Origin: Pseudomonas sp. KUIN-1
GTDB taxonomy: Bacteria > Pseudomonadota > Gammaproteobacteria > Pseudomonadales > Pseudomonadaceae
Direction of reading: 5' to 3'
Length of the DNA stretch: 64,000 nucleotides
Assembly (NCBI RefSeq): GCF_009176725.1
Contig: NZ_AP020337.1
Location: 5,215,501-5,279,500, forward strand
Numbering within the stretch: the first letter of the stretch is position 1; the number at the start of each line of letters is the position of its first letter. Made by a program: the position numbers and the translations under genes. The notes beneath the pieces were generated by a model. It was not told where the DNA came from and did no database searches. It was given only the letters and a program-made list of their open reading frames with translations. Below, in pieces: positions 7,827 to 16,678 of this stretch.

Positions 7827-8513
7827 ATGCACAAGCATCTGCTACGCACGTCCCTTGTCGCGCTTGCCCTCACCGCCCCGGTCGCGGCACACGCCTACCA
7901 GCCTGGCGACTTCATCGTTCGCGCCGGTGTCGCGCACGTTCAACCCAATGAAGACAGCGGCGAAGTGCGCCTCGACGGTGCCAAGGTTTCCGGCACCAAA
8001 GCGACTGTCGACGGCGAAAACCAGCTGGGCCTGACCTTCGCCTATATGCTGACCCAGCACGTCGGTATCGAGCTGCTGGCCGCCACACCGTTCAGCCATA
8101 CCGTGTCGGTCAAAGGCCTCGGGCCTGGCCTGGATGGCAAGCTGGCCGATATCAAACAACTGCCGCCGACGCTGTCGTTGCAGTACTACCCGATGGAACC
8201 ATCGTCGAAGTTCCAGCCGTATGCCGGCGTGGGCATCAACTACACCACGTTCTTCGATACCGATTTGACCGGCAACCGCAAGGATCAGGGTTTCAGCAAC
8301 CTCAAGCTCAAAGACTCGGTCGGCCTCGCCGGGCAGTTGGGCATGGATTACATGATCACCGACAACGTACTGCTCAACGCCTCGGTCTGGTACGTCGACA
8401 TCGACACCAAAGCAACCGTGGACGGCCCTTCAGCCCTGGCCGTCGGCAAGACCAAGGTCGACGTGGACATCGACCCGTGGGTGTACATGGTGGGCGTGGG
8501 TTACAAGTTCTGA
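7827..8513 (+). CDS. oprG: OprG/OmpW-family outer-membrane protein
   Basis: Eight-stranded beta-barrel of 228 residues. It has a cleaved signal peptide (ends about PVAAHA-Y), the OmpW motif GDFIVRAGVAHVQPN at the mature N-terminus, and the C-terminal aromatic signature VGVGYKF. OmpW proteins form a lateral hydrophobic channel for small apolar molecules; P. aeruginosa OprG is linked to anaerobiosis and iron and to small amino-acid uptake. The gene order (zinc operon - oprG - epimerase) matches PA4066-PA4068. A hairpin terminator and then the REP array follow. Confidence 0.92.
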   Translation: MHKHLLRTSLVALALTAPVAAHAYQPGDFIVRAGVAHVQPNEDSGEVRLDGAKVSGTKATVDGENQLGLTFAYMLTQHVGIELLAATPFSHTVSVKGLGPGLDGKLADIKQLPPTLSLQYYPMEPSSKFQPYAGVGINYTTFFDTDLTGNRKDQGFSNLKLKDSVGLAGQLGMDYMITDNVLLNASVWYVDIDTKATVDGPSALAVGKTKVDVDIDPWVYMVGVGYKF

Positions 8514-8536
8514 CCTGAACGTCTCAAGCGTCACAC

Positions 8537-8570
8537 ACACAAAGGCACTCAGCGGGTGTCTTTGTGTTTT
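8537..8570 (+). terminator. terminator after oprG
   Basis: ACACAAAGGCAC (8537-8548) pairs with GTGTCTTTGTGT (8556-8567) with one G-T pair, followed by TTT. Confidence 0.7.
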
Positions 8571-8620
8571 GTAGACCTGATGATCTCGTACCAACTCCAT
8601 GACGAAGTAATGCCGCGCTT

Positions 8621-10066
8621 TTTGCAGGAGCGGGCTGGTCCGAAGGCAGTTACATTCGATGCACTTTCTGCGCCTGCAATATCGTCTTCGCGAACAAGTT
8701 CGCTCCTACAGGTGCTCACAGGCTTTTGTAGGAGCGAACTTGTTCGCGAATAGGCAGTTACACTCGATGTACTTTCTGCGCCTGCAATATCGTCTTCGCG
8801 AACAAGTTCGCTCCTACAGGTGCTCACAGGCTTTTGTAGGAGCGAACTTGTTCGCGAATAGGTAGTTACACTCGATGTAATTTCTGCGTCTGCAATATCG
8901 GCTTCGCGAACAAGTTCGCTCCTACAGGTGCTCACAGGCTTTTGTAGGAGCGAACTTGTTCGCGAATAGGTAGTTACACTCGATATGCTTTCTGCGCCTG
9001 CAATATCGGCTTCGCGAACAAGTTCGCGCCTACAGGTGCTCACAGGCTTTTGCAGGAGCGAACTTGTTCGCGAATAGGTAGTTACACTCGATGTAATTTC
9101 TGCGCCTGCAATATCGGCTTCGCGAACAAGTTCGCGCCTACAGGTGCTCACAGGCTTTTGCAGGAGCGAACTTGTTCGCGAATAGGTAGTTACACTCGAT
9201 GTAATTTCTGCGTCTGCAATATCGGCTTCGCGAACAAGTTCGCTCCTACAGGTGCTCACAGGCTTTTGTAGGAGCGAACTTGTTCGCGAATAGGTAGTTA
9301 CACTCGATGTAATTTCTGCGTCTGCAATATCGGCTTCGCGAACAAGTTCGCGCCTACAGGTGCTCACAGGCTTTTGTAGGAGCGAACTTGTTCGCGAATA
9401 AGTAATTACATTCGATGTAATTTCTGCGTCTGCAATAGCGGCTTCGCGAACAAGTTCGCTCCTACAGGTGCTCACAGGCTTTTGTAGGAGCGAACTTGTT
9501 CGCGAATAAGTAGTTACATTCGATGTAATTTCTGCGTCTGCAATAGCGGCTTCGCGAACAAGTTCGCGCCTACAGGTGCTCACAGGCTTTTGTAGGAGCG
9601 AACTTGTTCGCGAATAGGTAGTTACACTCGATGTAATTTCTGCGTCTGCAATATCGGCTTCGCGAACAAGTTCGCGCCTACAGGTGCTCACAGGCTTTTG
9701 TAGGAGCGAACTTGTTCGCGAATAGGTAGTTACACTCGATGTAATTTCTGCGTCTGCAATAGCGTCTTCGCGAACAAGTTCGCTCCTACAGGTGCTCACA
9801 GGCTTTTGTAGGAGCGAACTTGTTCGCGAATAGGCAGTTACATTCGATGTAATTTCTGCGCCTGCAATATCGTCTTCGCGAACAAGTTCGCGCCTACAGG
9901 TGCTCACAGGCTTTTGTAGGAGCGAACTTGTTCGCGAATAGGTAGTTACACTCGATGTAATTTCTGCGTCTGCAATATCGGCTTCGCGAACAAGTTCGCG
10001 CCTACAGGTGCTCACAGGCTTTTGTAGGAGCGAACTTGTTCGCGAATGGGCAGTTACATTCGATGT
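8621..10066. repeat. 13-copy tandem array of a 108-bp REP pair
   Basis: A landmark TTTCTG recurs at 8665, 8773, 8881, 8989, 9097, 9205, 9313, 9421, 9529, 9637, 9745, 9853 and 9961, always exactly 108 bp apart. Each unit carries two inverted REPs (CTTCGCGAACAAGTTCGC and GTAGGAGCGAACTTGTTCGC) around the loop GGTGCTCACAGGC, then a spacer of about 45 bp ending in CTGCAATATCGG. A degenerate half unit begins near 8621. Units differ by point substitutions only. It fills the gap between the convergent ends of oprG and the epimerase gene. Because 108 is a multiple of three, a 508-codon minus-strand frame stays open; I regard it as non-coding. Confidence 0.95.
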
Positions 10067-10071
10067 AGGAC

Positions 10072-11001
10072 TCACTGCCCCATCAGCAACTCCAGCCCAC
10101 GCACCAGCGGCGTTGGCTCGTCGAGGGTGAAGTGTTCCAGCAGGCGCTGGTTGCTGGCGCGGGAATGTTTGATGTCGCCCGAGCGTGGTGCCTGATAGGT
10201 GACTTCCGGCTGCTTGCCGACAACCTGCGCAAGCGCAGCCAGCAGTTCGTTGAGCGACGTGGTCTTGTTCAGGCCGACGTTGATCGCACCTTCGATGGCG
10301 CTTTCCCGTGACAAGGCCTGCAGCAGCAGCTTGAGCAGATCCCCGACATAGTAGAAATCCCGCGTCTGCTCGCCGTCGCCAAACACGCTGACCGGCAGGC
10401 CTTTGCGGATACGCTCGGCAAAGATGCTGATCACGCCGGAGTACGGCGACGACGGGTCCTGACGTGGCCCGAAAATGTTGAAGAAGCGAAAGATCACCGG
10501 TTCCAGGCCATGCTGGCGACGGTAGAAGTCCAGGTAATACTCGCTGGCCAGCTTGTCCGAAGCGTAAGGGGTCAGCGGTGCCTTGGTGGTGTCCTCGGTG
10601 ATCGCTTCGCCCTCACCGTTGTTGCCGTACACCGCCGCGCTTGATGCGAAGATCACGCGCTTGATGCCCGCTTCGCGCATGGCCTCGCAGACATTCAACG
10701 TACCGATGAAGTTGCTCTGGTGGGTGCGCACCGGGTCGTCTACCGACGCCTGCACCGAAGCCACTGCCGCCAGGTGCACGACGGCTTTACAGCCCTGCGC
10801 CGCGCGCTTGACCAGGTCGGCATCGGCCACGTCTCCTTCGATCAGCTCGACCCGCGGATTGTCGAGCGGCAAATTGCTGCGCTTGCCTGCCGAGAGGTTG
10901 TCGAGGATACGCACGGCCTGCCCGCTGGCAAGCAATGCGTCGGTCAGGTGCGAGCCGATGAAACCCGCACCTCCAGTGATCAGAACAGGAGCGTCAGACA
11001 T
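10072..11001 (-). CDS. NAD-dependent epimerase/dehydratase (GalE-like)
   Basis: Extended short-chain dehydrogenase of 309 residues that acts on nucleotide sugars. Visible: the Rossmann motif TGGAGFIGSH (about residues 9-18), the active-site region ASSAAVYG with the YASDK catalytic Tyr/Lys, and substrate-binding FFNIFGPRQDPSSPYSGVI. It is closest to UDP-glucose/UDP-GlcNAc 4-epimerases; the exact sugar is not resolvable. ATG 11001 (MSDAPVLITGG) overlaps the upstream gene by 8 nt, and the long upstream in-frame extension lies wholly inside that gene. Equivalent to PA4068. The stop codon sits within the last bases before the REP array. Confidence 0.88.
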   Translation of the reverse strand: MSDAPVLITGGAGFIGSHLTDALLASGQAVRILDNLSAGKRSNLPLDNPRVELIEGDVADADLVKRAAQGCKAVVHLAAVASVQASVDDPVRTHQSNFIGTLNVCEAMREAGIKRVIFASSAAVYGNNGEGEAITEDTTKAPLTPYASDKLASEYYLDFYRRQHGLEPVIFRFFNIFGPRQDPSSPYSGVISIFAERIRKGLPVSVFGDGEQTRDFYYVGDLLKLLLQALSRESAIEGAINVGLNKTTSLNELLAALAQVVGKQPEVTYQAPRSGDIKHSRASNQRLLEHFTLDEPTPLVRGLELLMGQ

Positions 11002-11878
11002 GTCGATAATACCGATCCAGCAGGTTTGGCAGACCGGCCCGCCAGGCGCGAGGCTTGATGCCGAAGGTGTGGAGAATTTTCTTGCAGGCCAATACCGCGT
11101 GCTGCGGTTCTTCGGCTGCATCGGGACGCGCGGCATGAGCCTGCGCAGTGGGCGATTCGATAGCCAGCGCGTGCAGCAGACGCGCTTCGGTGAGCACTGC
11201 CTGCCCCAGCGCCAGCGGCGTGGTCGCCTCGTGTCCGGCGTAGTGGTAGGTGCCCCATAGCGGCGCTTCGCAGTCGAGTTGCTTGATGACCGAAATGATC
11301 ACCCGCGCCGCATCATCGACCGGCGTCGGGTTGCCGCGACGATCATCGGCGAGCAACAGTTCTCCGGGTTCTTTGGCACGCGAGAGGAAGCGGCCCAGCA
11401 CGCCATCGGTGCTGTCATCCAGCAGCCAGCCGAAACGCACCAGTACATGTTGCGGGCAGGTCGCGCGGACGCTCTGCTCGATACGCCACAGGGCCTGACC
11501 GCGCAGGCCCAGCGGTACAGGCTCGTCTTTTTCGCTGTAGGCCGTCGCGCGGGAACCATCGAACACACGATAGCTGGACGGCTGAACCAGCGTGATGTTG
11601 TGGTGCTGACAGAGTTCGGCAAGACGCTCGACAGAGCGCTCCTGATGGGTCAGGCGCGCTTCACTCACGGTCTCCGCCTGAAACCAGTCGAAGTAGTAAG
11701 CAAGGTTGATCAGGGCATCGGGACGGGTGTCATCAAGCAGTTGCGTAAGGCTCGCCACGTCCCAGCCGTCTTGCGGTGGACGTGGTGCGAGGAAACCAAT
11801 GTCTTCCTCGGCACCCAGACGAATCAGCGCCTGCCCGAGGGCATTCCCGCCGCCCAACAGCATAAGGCGCATTCGCAT
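10994..11878 (-). CDS. RmlD-like sugar-nucleotide-binding protein with a changed active site
   Basis: 294 residues of the dTDP-4-dehydrorhamnose reductase (RmlD) fold. The N-terminal nucleotide-binding loop (LMLLGGGNALGQAL) and the SSYRVFDG segment are clear. Where RmlD has Y-G-x-x-K (catalytic Tyr and Lys) this protein reads PLGLRGQAL, so Tyr aligns with Arg and Lys with Leu; classical reductase chemistry looks impossible. It is translationally coupled (8-nt overlap) to the epimerase gene and conserved in Pseudomonas beside it (PA4069), so it may be a partner or regulator of the epimerase. Family call firm, role unknown. Confidence 0.8.
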   Translation of the reverse strand: MRMRLMLLGGGNALGQALIRLGAEEDIGFLAPRPPQDGWDVASLTQLLDDTRPDALINLAYYFDWFQAETVSEARLTHQERSVERLAELCQHHNITLVQPSSYRVFDGSRATAYSEKDEPVPLGLRGQALWRIEQSVRATCPQHVLVRFGWLLDDSTDGVLGRFLSRAKEPGELLLADDRRGNPTPVDDAARVIISVIKQLDCEAPLWGTYHYAGHEATTPLALGQAVLTEARLLHALAIESPTAQAHAARPDAAEEPQHAVLACKKILHTFGIKPRAWRAGLPNLLDRYYRHV

Positions 11879-12031
11879 AGAGTCAGCAGGCTCGGTATCA
11901 GGTAATCAAACGAACAATTGAAAAACGCCTGCAAACATAACACGTTGCCTGCCAACCCCCAACAGTTGCGCAGCCTGGCGGGTTGATGACGCCGCGACAA
12001 AGCGTTGCAGCGTCCTGGCGTGCCGGTTGAG

Positions 12032-14350
12032 TTACTGAGCTGCCGGACCCGGCGTGCTGTTGCCCTTGGATAGACCGGGCGGCGCAGGTACAGGTGCAGA
12101 AGGTGTCGCCGCAGCAGGATCCGAAGGCGCGGGTGGGCCTTCGGCTTCGACGCCAGCCTGCGGATTGTTGAAGCCCGGCCCCATGACCATCTGTGGATAA
12201 GTCTGCGCGAAACGCACATTCGGATTTTTATCCACAAGCCGCTTGAGACGCTCGTTGAAAGCGCGCCCTACCGCGTACTGCCCGCCCGAAGAGGTACGAA
12301 ACTGCGCGGTCAGCACCATGCCGTTGAGGTCCATGCTATCGACGCCGAACACTTCCAGCGGCCCCTGAAGGTTGTGCTTGAGCAGAATGTCTTCGCTGAT
12401 CGACTGGCCGGTTTCGCGAATCAGCGCCAGCGCATCATCAATGTCGGAGTCGTAGGTGAAGCGCACCGAGAAGAACGCGTAAGCGAATTGCCGTGACTGG
12501 TTGGTGACCGCCTTGATCTGGCCGAACGGCACCGAATGGACGAAGCCCTTGCCGTCGCGCAGGCGCACGGTACGGATGGTCAGGCTTTCAACCGTACCGG
12601 AATGGCCCGTGCTGAGCACCACCCAGTCGCCCACTGAAAAGGTGTCCTCGATGATGATGAACAGGCCGGTGATCACGTCCTGCACCAGTTGCTGCGAACC
12701 GAAACCGATGGCCAGACCGACCACCCCGGCACCCGCCAGCAGTGGTGCCACGTTGATGCCCAGGTTGGCCATGGTGGTGATCGCACAGATCACCACCAGA
12801 ATGATTTTCACCGCATTGCGCAACAGCGGCAGAATGGTTTTGATCCGAGTGCTCGGCTGACGACCGCTGCGATGATTGACCGGCGGTTTGAGGGCTTCCT
12901 GAATGGCGGTGTCGAGTACCACCCACAACAGCCAGGTGACGACGAAGATCAGACCGATACTGCTCAACGAATCACTGATCACCCGGCCAAGGGTGTTGCG
13001 CTGGGCAAACTCGAACATCGAGAAGCCCCAGATGCGGCCGAGTATCTCGATGAAGCCGATGGCCAGTGCGATACGCAACACCGCGTACACCAGGCTCAGC
13101 AGGCGCGCCTTATACACGTGCCCGCCGCGCCCGAGGGTTTCCGTCGGTTTGAACAGGTGCTGGAACACGGTGCTGAGGAACACCGTGGCAATCAGCAGAA
13201 TAGTGGTGAACAACGCGCAACGCAGCGCTTCCTGACTGTCCTCACCGGCGCCGATGAGGTTGATCGCCGAGACCAGAATCATCAGCAGGATCGGCAGGTG
13301 CCACAGCTTGGAGAATATCTTCAACGACTGTTGCAGCGCGGGCCGTTGCAGGCGACTGCTCAATGAGCGGTTACGGATCAGGTGGGCCACCGGGCGACGC
13401 ACCTTGATGATCAGCATGCAAAACACTACCGAGGCGAACAGCCCGGTAAACACCGCAACACTGGTGGTGACGTTACTGCCGAGCTGACGGGCGATCTGCG
13501 GACTGGTCAACGCATCGCTCAGCGCCGCCAGAAAGCCGACCACGAACAGTGGCCTTGGCGCGTAGCGGCGAATCATGTGCACGGCGGCACGCTTGTGCCC
13601 GAAGTTGAACATCACGATCACGCAGAGCAGCACCGAAGTCGAAACGATGCCGCTGCTGGTTGCATACGCGAAACACAGCGCCAGCGCACGGCCTACCGAA
13701 GACGGCATGAAGTGGCTGACGTAAAGGGTCAACGGCAGGCAGACGATGGCTGGCAGGGTAAACGGCAACACGTACTTGAGCAGCGCCTGACTGCGCGCGC
13801 GCACCCGCATGAACGGTGTACGGCACAAGCGTACAGCCAGAAAACGACCCAGCGTGGTCAGAACCGCAAACGATGCGATCCATACAAAAGACAGGGCGAG
13901 GAAGTCCCCGGCGACACTCCATGGAGAACGTGTAGTGCGTTTGTTGACCAGCTTTTCGAGCTCATCGGCGGCGCGGTCGGCGCGCAGTTGCCAGACGTCG
14001 AACAGGTTGTCGTCCAGATTGAGCTTTTCCTGGACGTCATCGATGCTGGTACTGATGGCGCCGAGCAATCCGCCCTGCACCAGCAGCTCGGGAGCCTCGG
14101 CGGCAGGCTCTGCGCCATCGGCCGGTTTCGCATCGGTCTGGTCCTTGTCCGCTGCCTTGTCATCCGCCTTCGCAGCGGGTTTGTCAGCAGCCTTGGAGTC
14201 GGCTTTGGGGTCAGCCTTTTCAGCCGCCTTGTCGTCTGCCGGCACCGCCGCGCCCATCGGTAATGCAGGTACATCGGCCGCCTGGAGATTGAAACTGCCT
14301 GCGAATAGCAGCAGACCCGAAAGGATCAAGATTTTCAGCTGAGACGCCAC
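12032..14350 (-). CDS. large MscS-family mechanosensitive channel
   Basis: Inner-membrane protein of 772 residues. Layout: signal peptide (VASQLKILILSGLLLFAGSF, ends at LQA-AD); a low-complexity Ala/Asp/Lys-rich periplasmic stretch (about residues 30-85) with many KAADKP/KADDKA repeats; about ten TM segments (130-510); the MscS pore helix and beta domain (LLAGAGVVGLAIGFGSQQLVQDVITGLFIIIEDTFSVGD) at about 550-590; a C-terminal cytoplasmic domain and a Pro-rich tail. It releases ions on hypo-osmotic shock. The start is GTG 14350, with GGAGAG 7 nt upstream. Monocistronic. Confidence 0.9.
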   Translation of the reverse strand: MASQLKILILSGLLLFAGSFNLQAADVPALPMGAAVPADDKAAEKADPKADSKAADKPAAKADDKAADKDQTDAKPADGAEPAAEAPELLVQGGLLGAISTSIDDVQEKLNLDDNLFDVWQLRADRAADELEKLVNKRTTRSPWSVAGDFLALSFVWIASFAVLTTLGRFLAVRLCRTPFMRVRARSQALLKYVLPFTLPAIVCLPLTLYVSHFMPSSVGRALALCFAYATSSGIVSTSVLLCVIVMFNFGHKRAAVHMIRRYAPRPLFVVGFLAALSDALTSPQIARQLGSNVTTSVAVFTGLFASVVFCMLIIKVRRPVAHLIRNRSLSSRLQRPALQQSLKIFSKLWHLPILLMILVSAINLIGAGEDSQEALRCALFTTILLIATVFLSTVFQHLFKPTETLGRGGHVYKARLLSLVYAVLRIALAIGFIEILGRIWGFSMFEFAQRNTLGRVISDSLSSIGLIFVVTWLLWVVLDTAIQEALKPPVNHRSGRQPSTRIKTILPLLRNAVKIILVVICAITTMANLGINVAPLLAGAGVVGLAIGFGSQQLVQDVITGLFIIIEDTFSVGDWVVLSTGHSGTVESLTIRTVRLRDGKGFVHSVPFGQIKAVTNQSRQFAYAFFSVRFTYDSDIDDALALIRETGQSISEDILLKHNLQGPLEVFGVDSMDLNGMVLTAQFRTSSGGQYAVGRAFNERLKRLVDKNPNVRFAQTYPQMVMGPGFNNPQAGVEAEGPPAPSDPAAATPSAPVPAPPGLSKGNSTPGPAAQ

Positions 14351-14604
14351 GCAGTTCTCTCCTTCAATGGGCAAGTCAAACCATGGACAGGGCAAGGCAA
14401 GCCTCGACCCCAATGAACTGATTCCCGTATGCGCGGCAAGTTCGGTTTCGGCAGGGAAATACGATGAGTCAATGTTTCAGAAAAATCGCGCCAGGGCAGT
14501 ACGCTCAGTCTTCTCGACTGAACTATGCAAAACGCTCACTGCCGGACTTATCGGGGGCTGCCGAAGGTGTACAGCCGTTTGCGCACCACGGCGTTCGCCC
14601 TGTA

Positions 14605-14632
14605 AACCCGACATCGAGAACCCGACATCGAG
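14605..14632 (+). repeat. 14-bp tandem duplication in a leader
   Basis: AACCCGACATCGAG is repeated exactly (14605-14618, 14619-14632) directly before the AGGAA ribosome site of the hydrolase gene. No gene is seen in 14351-14642. Confidence 0.8.
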
Positions 14633-14642
14633 AGGAATCTGC

Positions 14643-15461
14643 ATGAGCACGTTCAACACCAAAGATGGCACCGAGATCTATTACAAGGGTTGGGGCACGG
14701 GCAAACCGGTCCTGTTCAGCCACGGCTGGCCGCTGGATGCGGACATGTGGGAATACCAGATGCAATACCTGAGCAGCCGGGGCTATCGCACCATCGCCTT
14801 CGACCGCCGCGGGTTCGGTCGTTCCGATCAGCCGTGGACCGGCTATGACTATGACACCTTCGCTGACGACATCGCCGAACTGATCGAACACCTCGATCTG
14901 CGCGAGGTGACGCTGGTGGGCTTCTCCATGGGCGGCGGCGACGTCACCCGCTACATCGCCAAATATGGCAGCGAGCGGGTGGCCAAACTGGCGTTGCTGG
15001 GCTCGGTTACGCCGTTTTTCCTCAAGACCGGTGACAACCCGGAAGGCGTCGATCAGTCGGTATTCGATGGCATCACGGCAGGCCTGCTCAAGGACCGTGC
15101 TCAATTCATCAGCGACTTTGCCAGCACGTTCTACGGCATCAACCACGGCCAGAAAGTCTCCGAAGGCGTACAGACGCAGACACTGAACATTGCGCTGCTC
15201 GCTTCACTCAAGGGCACGCTGGATTGCGTAACAGCGTTCTCCGCAACCGACTTCCGCCCGGACATGGCAAAAATCGATGTGCCGACCCTGGTGATTCATG
15301 GTGACGACGATCAGGTGGTGCCGTTCGAAGCCTCGGGCAAGCGTGCTGCAGCGATGATCAAGGGTGCCGAACTGAAGGTCTACCCAGGCGCACCGCACGG
15401 GTTTGCAGTGACCCATGCAGAGACGCTCAACAAAGACCTGCTGACGTTTGTGCAGGGCTGA
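14643..15461 (+). CDS. alpha/beta hydrolase, non-haem haloperoxidase type
   Basis: Cytoplasmic esterase/perhydrolase of 272 residues. The nucleophile elbow GFSMGG carries Ser95; the acid (HGDDDQVVP, about residue 225) and His (GAPHGFAVTHAE, about residue 253) complete the triad. The HGWPLDADMW oxyanion segment and FDRRGFGRSDQPW are characteristic of the chloroperoxidase/arylesterase group, which hydrolyses esters and can form peracids from acetate. AGAGGAA immediately upstream fixes ATG 14643; the longer upstream frame has no family support. Convergent with the FAH-family gene, sharing a terminator. Confidence 0.9.
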   Translation: MSTFNTKDGTEIYYKGWGTGKPVLFSHGWPLDADMWEYQMQYLSSRGYRTIAFDRRGFGRSDQPWTGYDYDTFADDIAELIEHLDLREVTLVGFSMGGGDVTRYIAKYGSERVAKLALLGSVTPFFLKTGDNPEGVDQSVFDGITAGLLKDRAQFISDFASTFYGINHGQKVSEGVQTQTLNIALLASLKGTLDCVTAFSATDFRPDMAKIDVPTLVIHGDDDQVVPFEASGKRAAAMIKGAELKVYPGAPHGFAVTHAETLNKDLLTFVQG

Positions 15462-15471
15462 TCGTTTGTGT

Positions 15472-15500
15472 GACAGGGAGCCGATTGCCGACTCCCTGTC
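15472..15500. terminator. bidirectional terminator
   Basis: GACAGGGAG (15472-15480) pairs with CTCCCTGTC (15492-15500) between two convergent genes. Confidence 0.7.
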
Positions 15501-15509
15501 GGGAGCGGA

Positions 15510-16358
15510 TCAGTCGGCCTGTACGGTCAATTGATTCTGCTCGCCCAGCCCCGCGATCCCCAGACGTATGCGTTGCCCCGCACGCAGGAAGACAGGTTGT
15601 GGCTTCACGCCCTGCCCCACACCCGGTGGCGTCCCCGTCGAGATGACATCGCCTGGTTGCAGGCTCATGCACCGGCTCAGGTAGGCGATCAGTTGCGGCA
15701 CGCTGAAAATCAACGTGCGCGTATTGCCATTCTGATAACGATGGCCATCCACTTCCAGCCACAGGTCGAGCGAGTGAGGGTCGGCAACTTCATCGCGGGT
15801 CACCAGCCACGGACCTAGCGGGCCGAAGGTATCGAAGCCTTTACCCTTGTCCCAGGTCCCGCCGCGCTCGAGCTGCCATTCGCGCTCGGACACATCGTTG
15901 ATCACGCAATACCCGGCCACATGCTCCATGGCATCGGCTTCGTCGATGTAGCGCCCGCCCTTGCCGATGATCACGCCCAGCTCGACCTCCCAGTCAGTCT
16001 TGAGCGAACCACGGGGGATCTGGACATCATCATTGGGGCCGCAAATTGCGCTGGTCCACTTGTTGAAGATGATCGGCTCCTTCGGCACTTCCATCTGCGA
16101 CTCGGCTGCGTGGTCGGCGTAGTTCAAGCCTATGCAGATGAACTTGCCGACCTGCCCGACACACGGCCCGATGCGTGGCTGGCCCGGAACCAGAGGCAGG
16201 CTCTCGGGATTCAGCGCAGCGAGGCTTGCAAGACCTGCAGGGCTCAGCACATCGCCAGCGATATCCTTGACGTGTGCGGACAGGTCACGGATCTGGTTGG
16301 CAGCATCAAGCACGCCTGGCTTCTCCAGACCCTTCTCACCGTAACGTAGCAATTTCAT
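15510..16358 (-). CDS. fumarylacetoacetate hydrolase family protein
   Basis: 282-residue FAH-superfamily enzyme. An N-terminal domain (1-65, MKLLRYGEKGLEKPGVLD) precedes the catalytic domain with ICIGLNYADHA (about residue 76), the metal ligands in WEVELGVIIGK and ISTGTPPGVG near residue 250. Closest in look to ureidoglycolate lyase / 2-hydroxyhepta-2,4-diene-1,7-dioate isomerase-type proteins, which cleave or tautomerise 2-oxo acids with a divalent metal. No pathway neighbours help choose among them. GGGAGAA before ATG 16358 sets the start. Confidence 0.85.
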   Translation of the reverse strand: MKLLRYGEKGLEKPGVLDAANQIRDLSAHVKDIAGDVLSPAGLASLAALNPESLPLVPGQPRIGPCVGQVGKFICIGLNYADHAAESQMEVPKEPIIFNKWTSAICGPNDDVQIPRGSLKTDWEVELGVIIGKGGRYIDEADAMEHVAGYCVINDVSEREWQLERGGTWDKGKGFDTFGPLGPWLVTRDEVADPHSLDLWLEVDGHRYQNGNTRTLIFSVPQLIAYLSRCMSLQPGDVISTGTPPGVGQGVKPQPVFLRAGQRIRLGIAGLGEQNQLTVQAD

Positions 16359-16582
16359 CGAATTCTCCCGTTTCTGTCCAAGGTGTGAACCGCGGATCAA
16401 GAGGGTGACGCCCTGTTGCCCAGCCTGCGCGGCGATACGTTTTCGTATAAGTCCGAACCTGACAAGTCCGGACACATAGCATTGCAGCCGATGCCTCGCC
16501 TAATGAAATTTACGAACAATTGCGCGGCAAGCCGGGTTCGCGTTTAACCACAGAAAACCAGGATCAAACAGCGGCGGTCATA

Positions 16583-16607
16583 ATTAATACACACAACGAG
16601 TATTAAT
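16583..16607 (+). promoter_or_regulatory. operator-like inverted repeat upstream of tonB system 1
   Basis: ATTAATAC (16583-16590) and GTATTAAT (16600-16607) form a perfect inverted repeat with a 9-nt spacer. Within it TACACACAACGAGTATTAA (16588-16606) matches 17 of 19 bases at 40663-40681 before the Ugp-like operon next to the ROK repressor. I infer a shared repressor site. Nothing else is seen in 16359-16678. Confidence 0.65.
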
Positions 16608-16678
16608 ATCAGCTCCAGTTGAAACGAGCCTTTCGCCAACACGACGGGCTCGTATTCTTTCACGGGTGAGCTGAACTC

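Noticed and set aside
8621..10066. CRISPR array
   Set aside because: Repeats are contiguous 108-bp units with internal inverted REPs; there are no unique spacers and no cas genes.
8549..10075. 508-codon minus-strand open frame over the repeat array
   Set aside because: Its 36-residue repeats are just translations of REP hairpins; the 108-bp period avoids stops. There is no ribosome site or domain.
16575..16607. Pho or Fur box upstream of TonB system 1
   Set aside because: CGGTCAT matches one Pho half site, but the second half fails at 4 of 7 bases and the -10 spacing is wrong. No Fur-like hexamers were found. The 25-bp inverted repeat explains the region better.
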